Source: Devosia sp. Root635
Lineage (GTDB): Bacteria > Pseudomonadota > Alphaproteobacteria > Rhizobiales > Devosiaceae
Direction of reading: 5' to 3'
Length of the DNA: 63,223 nucleotides
NCBI RefSeq assembly: GCF_001427605.1
Contig: NZ_LMGZ01000010.1
Span: forward strand, 1 to 63,223
Of the stretch, positions 1 to 7,309 are shown piece by piece; position 1 is the stretch's first letter; every line of letters begins with the position of its first letter. Under the pieces are notes generated by a model that searched no databases, was not told the DNA's origin, and was given only the letters and a program-made list of their open reading frames with translations. A program made the translations under genes and the position numbers.

Positions 1-1
1 C

Positions 2-98
2 CTGCCCGAGGACGGTCGATGTCTGCCCGGGAGCGCGGATGCGACCGCCTCCCGGGACATCTTAATCAGATTTCGTCGATACAAGCCCGACGGTGACG
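2..98. repeat. Terminal inverted repeat, left copy
   Basis: This 97-bp stretch reappears in inverted orientation at 63127-63223 with two mismatches (95 of 97 identical, counted by eye). It contains an internal hairpin with arms CCCGGGAG and CTCCCGGG. No open reading frame of its own is convincing. It could be a dispersed intergenic repeat at which an assembly contig breaks, or a transcription-termination element, since the other copy lies just after tpiA. Confidence 0.8.
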
Positions 99-172
99 AT
101 CGTGGAGGTGGCGCCATTGGTGGTCCCACTTGCCCCTCTCCACAGTCTGCGCGCAAATCGCGATTTAAGCGC

Positions 173-201
173 TTGAGGTTGGCAGAGACCTTTGCTACAT
201 C
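173..201 (+). promoter_or_regulatory. Candidate sigma-70 promoter of tRNA-Leu
   Basis: A -35-like TTGAGG (173-178) and a -10-like TACATC (196-201) are separated by exactly 17 bp. They lie about 40 bp upstream of the tRNA 5' end. The match to consensus is moderate, and the call rests on spacing and position. Confidence 0.4.
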
Positions 202-243
202 CCCACTCGCTTCGTCCCCTGGGGCGTTGCTCTACCAAAGTGT

Positions 244-328
244 GCGGTCGTGGCGGAATTGGTAGACGCGCAGCGTTGAGGTCGCTGTGTCGCAAGACGT
301 GGAAGTTCGAGTCTTCTCGACCGCACCA
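244..328 (+). tRNA. tRNA-Leu (anticodon GAG)
   Basis: The 85-nt cloverleaf has an acceptor stem GCGGTCG pairing with CGACCGC, an encoded CCA end at 326-328 and discriminator A325. The anticodon stem CAGCG/CGCTG closes the seven-base loop TTGAGGT, giving anticodon GAG, which reads CUC and CUU. A long variable arm (TGTCGCAAGACGT) marks it as class II, as expected for leucine. The T-loop TTCGAGT is canonical. A hairpin terminator follows. Confidence 0.95.
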
Positions 329-350
329 ATCATCCCCGGATGAGACAGAA

Positions 351-378
351 AAGGGCCGTCCTTCGGGGCGGCCTTTTT
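351..378 (+). terminator. Rho-independent terminator after tRNA-Leu
   Basis: A GC-rich stem (GGCCGTCC / GGGCGGCC with G-U pairs) around a TTCG tetraloop is followed by five T residues. It lies 22 bp after the tRNA CCA end. Confidence 0.85.
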
Positions 379-435
379 GTTTGGCCACCCTGAACCGGGG
401 TAGGGGCGGGCGGACGATGGCGCTAGCCTGGCGCC

Positions 436-1008
436 ATGTCACAGGCCTTCCAGTTCCATCATTTTCCCAAGCCAACGCTGGCGCAGCGCGACAATCTGCT
501 CGATCTGGCGCGCCACCTGATCACGCGGGCGTATCTGCTGCGGCGCTGGGACAAGCTGGTGTTCAGCAAAGCGGAGCGCGAGCGGGCGCCCCTGGGCCCC
601 GATGCGGTGGTCGAGGGGCGCAAGCTGCCCGCGATGATGCCGTTGGGTTTCGGCCCGCTGGTGGGTGTGCCGCCGCGCGCCGGAGAAACCTGGAGCCAGT
701 ATGGCGAGCGGGCCTTTGCCATGCCCTATGGCTCGGCCTTGGAGGCATGGGTGCAGGATGCGGCCTGGACGGCGATCGATCCGACGCCGATCGGGGTGGG
801 CCTGCGCATCGCCCAGGCGCTGGAATTCGGCATACCGTCGAATTGGCAGAATGTGCGCTGGAACGCCCAAATCCAGGACTATGCCTATAGCCACACCAAT
901 TGGGAGCAACTGGAACTGACGGGATGGAGGGACGGGCCGGGCAGGGCCGAGTGGGAGATCGAGCAGCCGCTCATGGTGGCTGCGGCCTATGGGGGCCGCC
1001 CGACATGA
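436..1008 (+). CDS. Hypothetical protein, 190 aa
   Basis: I do not recognise this family. The ATG-started frame encodes a soluble-looking protein without a signal peptide or membrane segment. It is rich in Trp and aromatic residues in the second half (for example WSQYGERAF and SHTNWEQLEL). The N-terminal third has a basic, helix-prone stretch (LARHLITRAYLLRRWDKLV). It stands alone between the tRNA-Leu terminator and a convergent lipoprotein gene. Codon usage looks like the rest of the window, so it is probably a native gene. A longer overlapping frame that starts before the tRNA reads straight through the tRNA and was rejected. Confidence 0.6.
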   Translation: MSQAFQFHHFPKPTLAQRDNLLDLARHLITRAYLLRRWDKLVFSKAERERAPLGPDAVVEGRKLPAMMPLGFGPLVGVPPRAGETWSQYGERAFAMPYGSALEAWVQDAAWTAIDPTPIGVGLRIAQALEFGIPSNWQNVRWNAQIQDYAYSHTNWEQLELTGWRDGPGRAEWEIEQPLMVAAAYGGRPT

Positions 1009-1034
1009 TGTGCCGGGCGGTCGATGCGCCGGCG

Positions 1035-1193
1035 TCAGGTCGCGGGCGGGGCTGCGGGGTCGGCCGGGGCCATGGTGTCGGTCGGCGCGGCATCGGCGGG
1101 CGGGGCCGTGCTGTTGTCCGGGGCGTCGCCGCCACAGGCAGCCAAAGCGAGCGCCAGCACGACGGCCAGCGGCGCGAGCAGTTTTCGGGACAT
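1035..1193 (-). CDS. Small lipoprotein, 52 aa
   Basis: The start at 1193 is supported by AAGGAG seven bases upstream. The product opens with a lipoprotein signal: basic MSRKLL, a hydrophobic stretch of Ala, Leu and Val, then the lipobox LAAC followed by GG. The remaining roughly 30 residues are low-complexity Pro, Ala, Asp and Thr, with no domain. It is most likely a small lipid-anchored envelope protein of unknown role. It faces the preceding hypothetical gene with a 26-bp gap. A longer upstream extension of the frame lacks a signal sequence and is unlikely. Confidence 0.7.
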   Translation of the reverse strand: MSRKLLAPLAVVLALALAACGGDAPDNSTAPPADAAPTDTMAPADPAAPPAT

Positions 1194-1278
1194 GGGATCT
1201 CCTTGGGTGAACCTTGATTGATCTTGGTCTTCAAACACAGGTGAGCTAATTGCCCCATTGGGGCGAAGATGGGGCTGA

Positions 1279-1668
1279 CTAGTCGCCGTCCCGCGGCGCC
1301 GTGGTCGGACGCGTCGCCGCCAGCTTGCCGGGGGCCTTGAAGCGCCAGGCGTCTTCCAGCCGCAGCGACAGTTCCTCGTCGGCAATGGCATCGAGGCGGA
1401 TCAGCACGGCGGGATAGCCGACATAATGGGCGGTCTCGAAGTAAATTTCGGGCGAGATTTCCATCAGCAGCGTCTTCTGCTCGGACGGGCAGAGCAGGAC
1501 CAGAGTGGCCGAATCCTTGAGCCGCACGAAGCTCTTCTGGCGCACCTTGAGGGCCGGCGTGCCGTAGCTGGTCGAGCGTGTGACCTCCGGCAGGCCGCGG
1601 GCGCCGGCCAGTTGCTCGATGCGGGCGAAAATCTGGTCGAGATCAGCAGTCATTTTATGCCTAACCAT
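1279..1668 (-). CDS. MmcQ/YjbR-like protein
   Basis: This 129-residue protein matches the MmcQ/YjbR (DUF419) fold by pattern: an N-terminal helix, a 'STSYGTPALKVRQKSFVRL' strand and turn, then 'LLMEISPEIYFETAHYVGYPAVLIRL' and a C-terminal helix. Members are small cytoplasmic proteins, often called DNA-binding, whose biochemical role is not settled. The start at 1668 has AAAAGGGA eight bases upstream; ATG 1653 is a weaker alternative. It is transcribed divergently from mgtE. Function beyond the family is not inferable here. Confidence 0.8.
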   Translation of the reverse strand: MVRHKMTADLDQIFARIEQLAGARGLPEVTRSTSYGTPALKVRQKSFVRLKDSATLVLLCPSEQKTLLMEISPEIYFETAHYVGYPAVLIRLDAIADEELSLRLEDAWRFKAPGKLAATRPTTAPRDGD

Positions 1669-1760
1669 CTCAAATCCCTTTTCTAAGTCTGGCGCAGTCC
1701 ACCTCGATTGGCTACAGCTTGGCTTGCCCCCGAAACCCCGGACACACAAAGGGCCTCCAA

Positions 1761-3176
1761 TTGAGCACAGATCCCGAGACCATGCCCGGCCCAGGCGCCG
1801 GGATCGACTATAATGCGCTGCGCGACGCCGAAGACCACATCAGTCCGCTGTGGCTTGAACGTTTGCGCGCCTATTTGGCTGCGGGCCGGGATGACGATGT
1901 CGCCACGGTGATGGAGCCGCTGCACGCCGCCGATGTCGGCGACGTGCTCGAATCCCTCGATGCCGACGAGCGCCTGCACCTGGTGCGGCTGCTGGGCGAC
2001 CGCTTCGACTATTCGGCGCTGACCGAGGTGGACGAGAGCGTCCGCATCGAGCTGATGGAGGAACTGCCCAACGCGGAAATCGCCCGCGGCGTCAGCGGCC
2101 TCGACAGCGACGACGCCGTGGCCATTCTCGAGGACATGGAGCAGCACGACCGGGACGAGGTCCTGGCCAAGCTGCCCACCTTCGAGCGTCTGAGCCTCAA
2201 GCGCAGCCTCGATTTTCCCGAGGATTCCGCCGGTCGGCGGATGCAGACCGATTTCATCGCCATTCCCCCGTTCTGGACGGTGGGCCAGACCATCGATTAC
2301 CTGCGCCGCGAACCCGACCTGCCGGACGAATTCTACCAGATTTACGTGGTCGATGCGTCCTATCAGGTGCTCGGCACGCTGCCGCTCGACAAGTTCCTGC
2401 GGGCGCCGCGCGTGACCTCCATCGAGGCGCTGATGAACACCAACCTGGTGCTGGTCGACGCCAATGAGGACCAGGAAGAAGCCGCGCGCGACTTCGAGCG
2501 CTACGACCTTGTCGAAGTTGGCGTCATCGACGAAAGCCGCCGGCTGGTCGGCGTGCTGACCATCGACGACATCGTCGACGTGATCCATGAGGAAGCCGAC
2601 GAGGACATCAAGCTGCTGGCCGGCGTGGGCGACGAGGATATTTCCGATTCCACCGTCGATACGGTGCGCAGCCGCGTGCCCTGGCTGGTCATCAACCTCA
2701 TTACGGCAGTGGCGGTATCCTTCGTCATTGGCCTGTTCGGCGCCACGATCGACCAGATGGTGGCGCTGGCCGTGCTGATGCCCATCGTGGCCTCGATGGG
2801 CGGCAATGCCGGTACGCAGACCATGACCGTGACCGTGCGGGCCCTGGCCATGCGCGAACTGGACGGGCGACGCCTGCGCCGCCTGGTCGGCCGCGAGATG
2901 GTGGTGGGGATGGCCAATGGCGTGATCTTCGCCATTCTGATCGGCCTCGTGACATGGGCCCGCTTCAACGATCTGCAACTGGGCATCGTCATCGCGCTCG
3001 CCATGATCATCAACCTGATCGTCGCCGGCACGGCGGGCATCCTGATCCCGGTCATGCTGGACAAGTTCAAGGCCGACCCGGCCATTGCTTCGGCGGTGTT
3101 CGTCACCACCATCACCGACATGGTGGGGTTCTTCGCGTTCCTGGGGATCGCGGGGCTGTGGTTCGGGCTGTTCTGA
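1761..3176 (+). CDS. mgtE: Magnesium transporter MgtE
   Basis: The product is an inner-membrane Mg2+ channel of the MgtE family. It has an N-terminal helical superfamily domain (about residues 30-150), two CBS domains (about 150-270, containing 'GVLTIDDIVDVIHEEADEDI' type segments) and about five C-terminal membrane helices. The pore helix region carries 'MPIVASMGGNAGTQTMTV', the family signature. Length (about 470 residues) is normal. The start is uncertain: TTG 1761 gives MSTDPETMPG, ATG 1782 is also possible, and neither has a strong ribosome site. It is a single gene followed by a large palindromic repeat. No M-box riboswitch was seen in the short leader. Confidence 0.93.
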   Translation: MSTDPETMPGPGAGIDYNALRDAEDHISPLWLERLRAYLAAGRDDDVATVMEPLHAADVGDVLESLDADERLHLVRLLGDRFDYSALTEVDESVRIELMEELPNAEIARGVSGLDSDDAVAILEDMEQHDRDEVLAKLPTFERLSLKRSLDFPEDSAGRRMQTDFIAIPPFWTVGQTIDYLRREPDLPDEFYQIYVVDASYQVLGTLPLDKFLRAPRVTSIEALMNTNLVLVDANEDQEEAARDFERYDLVEVGVIDESRRLVGVLTIDDIVDVIHEEADEDIKLLAGVGDEDISDSTVDTVRSRVPWLVINLITAVAVSFVIGLFGATIDQMVALAVLMPIVASMGGNAGTQTMTVTVRALAMRELDGRRLRRLVGREMVVGMANGVIFAILIGLVTWARFNDLQLGIVIALAMIINLIVAGTAGILIPVMLDKFKADPAIASAVFVTTITDMVGFFAFLGIAGLWFGLF

Positions 3177-3181
3177 GGCTC

Positions 3182-3317
3182 GGTGCCACGCCCCCCTGGT
3201 TCGAGGGTCGCTGCGCTCCCGCCTCACCATGAGGGCTATTGCAAACCTGGTGTTCCAGTAGTCCTCACGGTGAGGCGCGAGCTCTTCGCGAGCCTCGAAC
3301 CACGAGGGCGTGGCGCC
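3182..3317. repeat. Large intergenic palindrome, copy A
   Basis: This 136-bp element has outer arms around GTGCCACGCC...GGTTCGAGG and CCTCGAACCACGAGGGCGTGG, and inner arms around CCTCACCATGAGGG. A closely related copy lies at 11296-11418. It fills much of the 316-bp gap between mgtE and the small ORF at 3493. The rest of the gap shows nothing beyond a TTAA-rich stretch near 3419. Confidence 0.85.
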
Positions 3318-3492
3318 ATACCTAAAATGCCCTCGATCCCGCTTCCCGCCTTGACCAACCACCCGGCGTGCCTGTGGACTGTGGCAACTTCGCCGCTTGC
3401 AAAGCATTTATGACGCAGTTAACGATTTGCTACCGGGTGCTGCCTGCGTGCGACGCACAAGCTCCGGAGTGAACGGCTGACAAGGAGCGATC

Positions 3493-3600
3493 ATGCGAAG
3501 TCAACCGAAGACCACCGCCACGATGTGGCGAGCAGCGACCTGGACCCTGGTCTGCCTGCTCTCAATGGGACTGGTTTTCTCCGTCGTTGCTGGCGTTTAG
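3493..3600 (+). CDS. Small single-pass membrane protein, 35 aa
   Basis: An ATG at 3493 is preceded by AAGGAG at a good distance (ACAAGGAGCGATC). The frame runs 35 codons to TAG. The product has a basic N-terminus (MRSQPKT...MWR) and one hydrophobic helix (TWTLVCLLSMGLVFSVVAGV), so a single inner-membrane segment is predicted. A strong hairpin follows at 3638. The ribosome site, the hydrophobic pattern and the terminator together make it more than a chance frame. Function is unknown. Confidence 0.6.
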   Translation: MRSQPKTTATMWRAATWTLVCLLSMGLVFSVVAGV

Positions 3601-3637
3601 TTTGAAACGCTAGAGTTCTTCACTAACAGCAATTCGG

Positions 3638-3673
3638 AAGGGCGCCCGGGCCACTGGGGCGCCCTTCGTTCTT
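3638..3673 (+). terminator. Hairpin terminator
   Basis: Perfect 10-bp arms AAGGGCGCCC and GGGCGCCCTT are followed by the T-rich CGTTCTT. It separates the small ORF at 3493 from the glutathione S-transferase gene. Confidence 0.65.
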
Positions 3674-3687
3674 CCTGGAGGCATCCG

Positions 3688-4365
3688 ATGAAGCTGCTGA
3701 TCGGCAATCGCAACTATTCCACCTGGTCACTGCGGCCCTGGCTGGTGCTCAGGCATTTCGACATCCCTTTCGAGGATGAAGTGCTGCAATTGCAGGGCGA
3801 AGGCTGGCGCGATGTGCTGGCCCGGCGCTCGCCCACCGGCAAGGTGCCGGTCTTGCAGGACGGCGACCTGGTCGTGGTGGAAACCATCGCCATCATCGAA
3901 TATCTCGCGGATCGTTTCCCCGACAAAACCATCTGGCCCACCGATATCGGCCAGCGGGCGCTGGCCCGCGCCGCTTCCGCCGAAATGCACTCGGCCTTCA
4001 CGGGTTTGCGCAGCCATGCGCCGATGAACCTGCGTGCGTCCCATCCCGGCAAGGTCAGCGTAGATGCGGTCGCCAAGGACCTGCATCGCCTCGAAACCCT
4101 GTGGGGAAGCCTGCTCACCCGCTCGGGCGGCCCCTTCCTGTTCGGCGCCTTCACGGCCGCCGACGCCATGTTCGCGCCCGTAGCGACCCGCCTGCGTACC
4201 TATGACCTGCCGGTTTCCGATATGGCGGCAGGCTATGTCGAAGCCATCTACGGCCTGCCGGCCTTCCAGGACTGGCTGGCTCTGGCCCTGCATGAACCAT
4301 GGATCGTCGATGACGACGAAATCGATGTCATCCAGGGCCGCATCAAGCCGGGGACGCTGGCATGA
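3688..4365 (+). CDS. Glutathione S-transferase family protein
   Basis: This 225-residue cytoplasmic protein has an N-terminal thioredoxin-like domain (MKLLIGNRNYSTWSLRPW, with Ser/Thr near residues 11-14 as the likely glutathione-activating position). The cis-Pro segment 'GKVPVLQDG' and 'ETIAIIEYLADRFP' follow, then an all-helical C-terminal domain. It probably conjugates or reduces electrophiles with glutathione; the substrate is unknown. The start has GGAGG upstream. It overlaps the next gene by 4 bp (ATGA), so the two are translationally coupled. Confidence 0.88.
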   Translation: MKLLIGNRNYSTWSLRPWLVLRHFDIPFEDEVLQLQGEGWRDVLARRSPTGKVPVLQDGDLVVVETIAIIEYLADRFPDKTIWPTDIGQRALARAASAEMHSAFTGLRSHAPMNLRASHPGKVSVDAVAKDLHRLETLWGSLLTRSGGPFLFGAFTAADAMFAPVATRLRTYDLPVSDMAAGYVEAIYGLPAFQDWLALALHEPWIVDDDEIDVIQGRIKPGTLA

Positions 4366-4787
4366 TCCACATGATCAAGCTCTGCGTCGGGGTTTCCAGC
4401 CTTGCCGAGCTGGAATCCTATCGCGACGAGCGCGCCCATTGGTGGGATGCCGACTATGGCGAGGATGTGCATGTGCATCGCACCCGCATGATGCCCAAGC
4501 GCGCGGCGGAGATGGAAGGCCAGGCCTCGATCTACTGGGTCATTGCCGGGCAGGTGGTGTGCCGCCAGCCGATCCTGCGGCTGGCGCGCTATACCAATGC
4601 CGAGGGCATCGATTATTGCGATATCATCATGGCGCCCGACATGGTCCGCACCATTCCCTACCCTAAGCGCCCCTTCCAGGGCTGGCGCTACCTGCGCCCC
4701 GAAGACGCCCCGCCCGATCTCGGCGCCAACGAGAACGCCGAATCGCTGGCCTTGGCGGCCGATCTGGCCAAGCTGGGGCTGATCTGA
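4362..4787 (+). CDS. DUF1489 family protein
   Basis: The 141-residue product fits the alphaproteobacterial DUF1489 family: 'MIKLCVGVSSLAELESYRDER' type N-terminus, the 'TRMMPKRAAEM' segment, and a conserved C-terminal 'GWRYLRPEDAPPDL'. No signal peptide or membrane segment is present. The family is widely conserved in this class but has no established function. Coupling by a 4-bp overlap to the upstream glutathione S-transferase gene suggests co-expression. An intergenic palindrome follows and probably ends the transcript. Confidence 0.85.
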   Translation: MIHMIKLCVGVSSLAELESYRDERAHWWDADYGEDVHVHRTRMMPKRAAEMEGQASIYWVIAGQVVCRQPILRLARYTNAEGIDYCDIIMAPDMVRTIPYPKRPFQGWRYLRPEDAPPDLGANENAESLALAADLAKLGLI

Positions 4788-4797
4788 GGGCTTCTTA

Positions 4798-4918
4798 CCT
4801 CTCCCTTGGGGGAGAGGTCGGCGCGCAGCGCCGGGTGAGGGGGCCTTTACTGGGTGAGGTGCGCGGGGAAAGCCCCGTCACCCGACCCAAGAGGGTCGAC
4901 CTCTCCCCCAGGAGAGGT
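4798..4918. repeat. Intergenic palindrome (CTCTCCC...GGGAGAG type)
   Basis: Arms built on ACCTCTCCC...GGGAGAGGTCG and CGACCTCTCCCCCAGGAGAGGT enclose an inner GGGTGAGG/CCCGTCACCC stem. This is a REP-like element common in alphaproteobacterial intergenic DNA. It differs in sequence from the 3182 and 11296 elements. Confidence 0.75.
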
Positions 4919-4964
4919 GATGTGCGCCCTTGCCGTTCTCCGCGCCCGCCCACATATTGCGTCC

Positions 4965-5684
4965 ATGGCGGACAAAGACCCGATTGCCCGAAGAACCACC
5001 GGCCTGCCCCAACAGGGCAAGGTCAGCGGCGACGTTGCCGCCTTTGTCAGCAAGGTCGGCGCCATGGCACGGCCCAATGCGTCGCAGGACGGGCGCCTGC
5101 TGTTCGCGCTCGACGCCACCATGAGCCGCCAGCCGACCTGGGACCTGGCCTGTTCGCTGCAGGCCGAGATGTTCAATTCCATCCCGAAAGACAGCGCGCT
5201 GCAGGTGCAGCTGCTGTATTTCCGCGGTTTCGGGGAGTGCCGGGCCTCCAAATGGGTCATCGACGCCACCGCCTTGGCCCGGCTGATGACCGGCATCGAT
5301 TGCCGTGGCGGCAATACGCAGATCGGCAAGGTCTTTGCCCATGCGCGGGCCGAACATGCGAAGCGCCGCATCAATGCGGTGATCTATGTCGGCGACGCCA
5401 TCGAGGAAAATGTCGACGATCTCTCCGAGAAAGCCGGGCAGCTCGGCCTGCTGAATTGCCCGATCTTCGTGTTCCAGGAGGGGCGGGACACCCGCGTCGA
5501 GGCCGCCTTCCGCGAATTCGCCCGCCTCACCAAAGGCGCCTATGCCCGGTTCGATGCCTCCGCGCCGCAGGAGCTGGCGGCCTTGCTCAAGGCGGTGGCG
5601 GCCTATGCCAGCGGTGGGCGTGACCTGTTGAAGCTGCAAGGCAGCGGGCAGGCGCGGGCCCTGCTGGCGCAGTTGCCGCGATGA
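4965..5684 (+). CDS. VWA domain-containing protein
   Basis: The product is about 239 residues with a von Willebrand A-like fold. The strand 'LLFALDATMSRQPTWD' carries the MIDAS-like D-x-T/S-x-S motif (DATMS), and 'VIYVGDAIEENVDDLSEKAG' supplies a second acidic strand end. It has no signal peptide, so it is probably cytoplasmic. The start at 4965 is chosen because the frame before it runs through the palindrome; no clear ribosome site is seen, so leaderless translation or ATG 4920 remain possible. It overlaps the DnaJ gene by 4 bp, suggesting the pair work together. Function is unknown. Confidence 0.78.
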   Translation: MADKDPIARRTTGLPQQGKVSGDVAAFVSKVGAMARPNASQDGRLLFALDATMSRQPTWDLACSLQAEMFNSIPKDSALQVQLLYFRGFGECRASKWVIDATALARLMTGIDCRGGNTQIGKVFAHARAEHAKRRINAVIYVGDAIEENVDDLSEKAGQLGLLNCPIFVFQEGRDTRVEAAFREFARLTKGAYARFDASAPQELAALLKAVAAYASGGRDLLKLQGSGQARALLAQLPR

Positions 5685-6379
5685 GTTGGGTCTTTCTCGG
5701 CGGCTTCGTGCTGCTCGGCGCGCTGGCGGCCTACCAATATCTCGGCAAGATGGATCGCCGTCGCCTGATGCGCGGCTTGCGCTGGCTGGTGGCCGGCGGG
5801 CTGGCACTTGTCGCCATTCTGCTGCTGGTGGTGCGGCGCTTCGACATTGCCCTGTTTGCCGCGGCCGGCGCCGCCCAGGTGTTTCGCATGGGACGGCTGG
5901 GGCCGTTTTCCTTCGATGCCGCCGCGGCGGACAAGGGCAATGTCTCGGCGGTGCGCAGCTTCTATTTTTCCATGGAACTCGACCACGATACCGGCGCGGT
6001 TGCCGGCAATGTCGTGGCCGGGCAATATGCCGGCGCCGATCTCATGGATCTGGGCGAGGTCGAGACGCGGCTGCTGCTGGCCGAGGTGGAGGGCGACGCC
6101 GACAGCATGAGCCTGCTCGAAAGCTGGCTCGATACCAATCGCTCCGGCTGGCGCGAATATTTTGCCGCGCAGGATTCTGGCGAAACCCCGCGAAACGAGC
6201 CGGCCGGCGACCCGGTGACCGAAGCCTATGCCGTGCTCGGCCTCAAGCCCGGTGCCAGCGACGAGGACATCCGCGCCGCCCACCGCGAATTGATGAAGGG
6301 CGTCCATCCCGATCATGGGGGATCGAGCTATCTCGCCTCCAAGATCAATGCGGCGCGTGACCTGTTGCTGAAGCAATAG
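5681..6379 (+). CDS. Membrane-anchored J-domain protein
   Basis: The 232-residue protein has two N-terminal hydrophobic segments (about residues 2-20 and 35-60), a middle linker and a C-terminal J domain of about 55 residues. The J domain has 'EAYAVLGLKPGASDEDIRAA', the diagnostic HPD in 'GVHPDHGG' and 'KINAARDLLL'. J proteins recruit and stimulate DnaK-type chaperones, and the C-terminal placement resembles TIM14/DjlA-like proteins. It should sit in the inner membrane with the J domain in the cytoplasm. It is coupled to the upstream VWA gene by a 4-bp overlap. The client is not known. Confidence 0.88.
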   Translation: MSWVFLGGFVLLGALAAYQYLGKMDRRRLMRGLRWLVAGGLALVAILLLVVRRFDIALFAAAGAAQVFRMGRLGPFSFDAAAADKGNVSAVRSFYFSMELDHDTGAVAGNVVAGQYAGADLMDLGEVETRLLLAEVEGDADSMSLLESWLDTNRSGWREYFAAQDSGETPRNEPAGDPVTEAYAVLGLKPGASDEDIRAAHRELMKGVHPDHGGSSYLASKINAARDLLLKQ

Positions 6380-6399
6380 GGCAGGGCCATCGCTGCTCG

Positions 6400-6414
6400 T
6401 TAATGCCCTGTTAA
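6400..6414. promoter_or_regulatory. CtrA-type box upstream of first mipZ
   Basis: TTAATGCCCTGTTAA is an exact TTAA-N7-TTAA match to the alphaproteobacterial CtrA binding motif. It lies 55 bp before the mipZ ATG at 6470. Cell-cycle control of mipZ by CtrA is an inference. Confidence 0.6.
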
Positions 6415-6469
6415 CCATAGCGGCCCTTGTTAGCAGCCCAGTGGTGCAAGCATTGATTTGGGGGCGGCG

Positions 6470-7306
6470 ATGGCGCGTGATGGGGCGCATGTCATTGTAG
6501 TGGGCAACGAGAAGGGCGGGTCGGGCAAGTCGACCACGGCCTTTCACCTGGCCGTCTACCTGCTCTATGCCGGCCACCGCGTCGCCACCATCGACGTGGA
6601 CAGCCGCCAGCAGACGCTGACCCATTATCTGCGCAACCGCCGCGCGCATGGCCGGGAAACCGGGCGCAGACTGCCCAATCCGCTACATTTTCACCTGCCG
6701 GCGGCTTGGGGCGACTCGGTGAAGGAAAACCAGCAGGCCGAGTTCGACGTCTTTACCCGCGCCATCGGCGAGGTCGAGGACAGCGTCGATTTCCTGGTCA
6801 TCGATACGCCCGGCTTCGACACCAACCTGACGCGGCTGGCCCATTCGCTGGCCGATACGCTGCTTACCCCGGTCAATGACAGCCTGATCGATCTCAACGT
6901 GCTGGCGCGGATCGATCCGGAAACCGGCCTGCCGGTCGAGACCAGCCATTATGCCCGGTTGGTGCAGCGGGCGCGCTCCGAGCGCATGGCCATCGACGGC
7001 GCTTCGATCGACTGGGTCCTGGTGCGCAATCGCATCTCCATGCTGGCCTCGCGCAATGCAAGGCAGGTGCAGTCTACGCTCGAGGGCATAGCCACCCGCT
7101 TCGGCTGCCGCATGGCCGACGGCATTGCCGAGCGCGTGATCTTCCGCTCGCTGTTTCCCAGCGGCACCACCGTCTTCGATCCGCTGGACGAGGAGGGCGA
7201 AGCCGCCACCGTCTCCCATGTCAGCGCCCGGCAGGAATACCGCAACCTGGTCGCCGCGCTGAACCTGCCGCTGCGCGGCATCGAACCGATGCGCCTGTCG
7301 GCCTAG
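6470..7306 (+). CDS. mipZ: MipZ-like division-plane ATPase, copy 1
   Basis: This is a 278-residue ParA/MinD-superfamily ATPase. The deviant Walker A is 'KGGSGKSTTAFHLAVYL' near residue 15, followed by 'TIDVDSRQQTLTHYL' and Walker B 'DFLVIDTPGFDTNLTRLAH'. These match MipZ, which binds ParB near the origin and inhibits FtsZ polymerisation, restricting division to midcell. The start at 6470 aligns with the start of the paralogue at 8025; a TTG 12 bp upstream is less likely. A perfect CtrA box lies upstream. It is convergent with, and 3 bp from, a glutathione S-transferase gene. Confidence 0.88.
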   Translation: MARDGAHVIVVGNEKGGSGKSTTAFHLAVYLLYAGHRVATIDVDSRQQTLTHYLRNRRAHGRETGRRLPNPLHFHLPAAWGDSVKENQQAEFDVFTRAIGEVEDSVDFLVIDTPGFDTNLTRLAHSLADTLLTPVNDSLIDLNVLARIDPETGLPVETSHYARLVQRARSERMAIDGASIDWVLVRNRISMLASRNARQVQSTLEGIATRFGCRMADGIAERVIFRSLFPSGTTVFDPLDEEGEAATVSHVSARQEYRNLVAALNLPLRGIEPMRLSA

Positions 7307-7309
7307 CCA

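Noticed and set aside
62..475. Minus-strand frame antisense to tRNA-Leu
   Set aside because: Its centre (GREDSNFHVLRHSDLNAARL) is the familiar spurious translation of the antisense of a tRNA-Leu.
192..890. Long plus-strand frame through tRNA-Leu
   Set aside because: It reads straight through the tRNA and its terminator and has low-complexity Arg/Gly/Ala sequence; the 436 frame is the better gene.
1683..3407. 574-codon minus-strand frame over mgtE
   Set aside because: His/Asp/Arg/Gln-rich mirror of a high-GC gene; mgtE is the recognisable protein.
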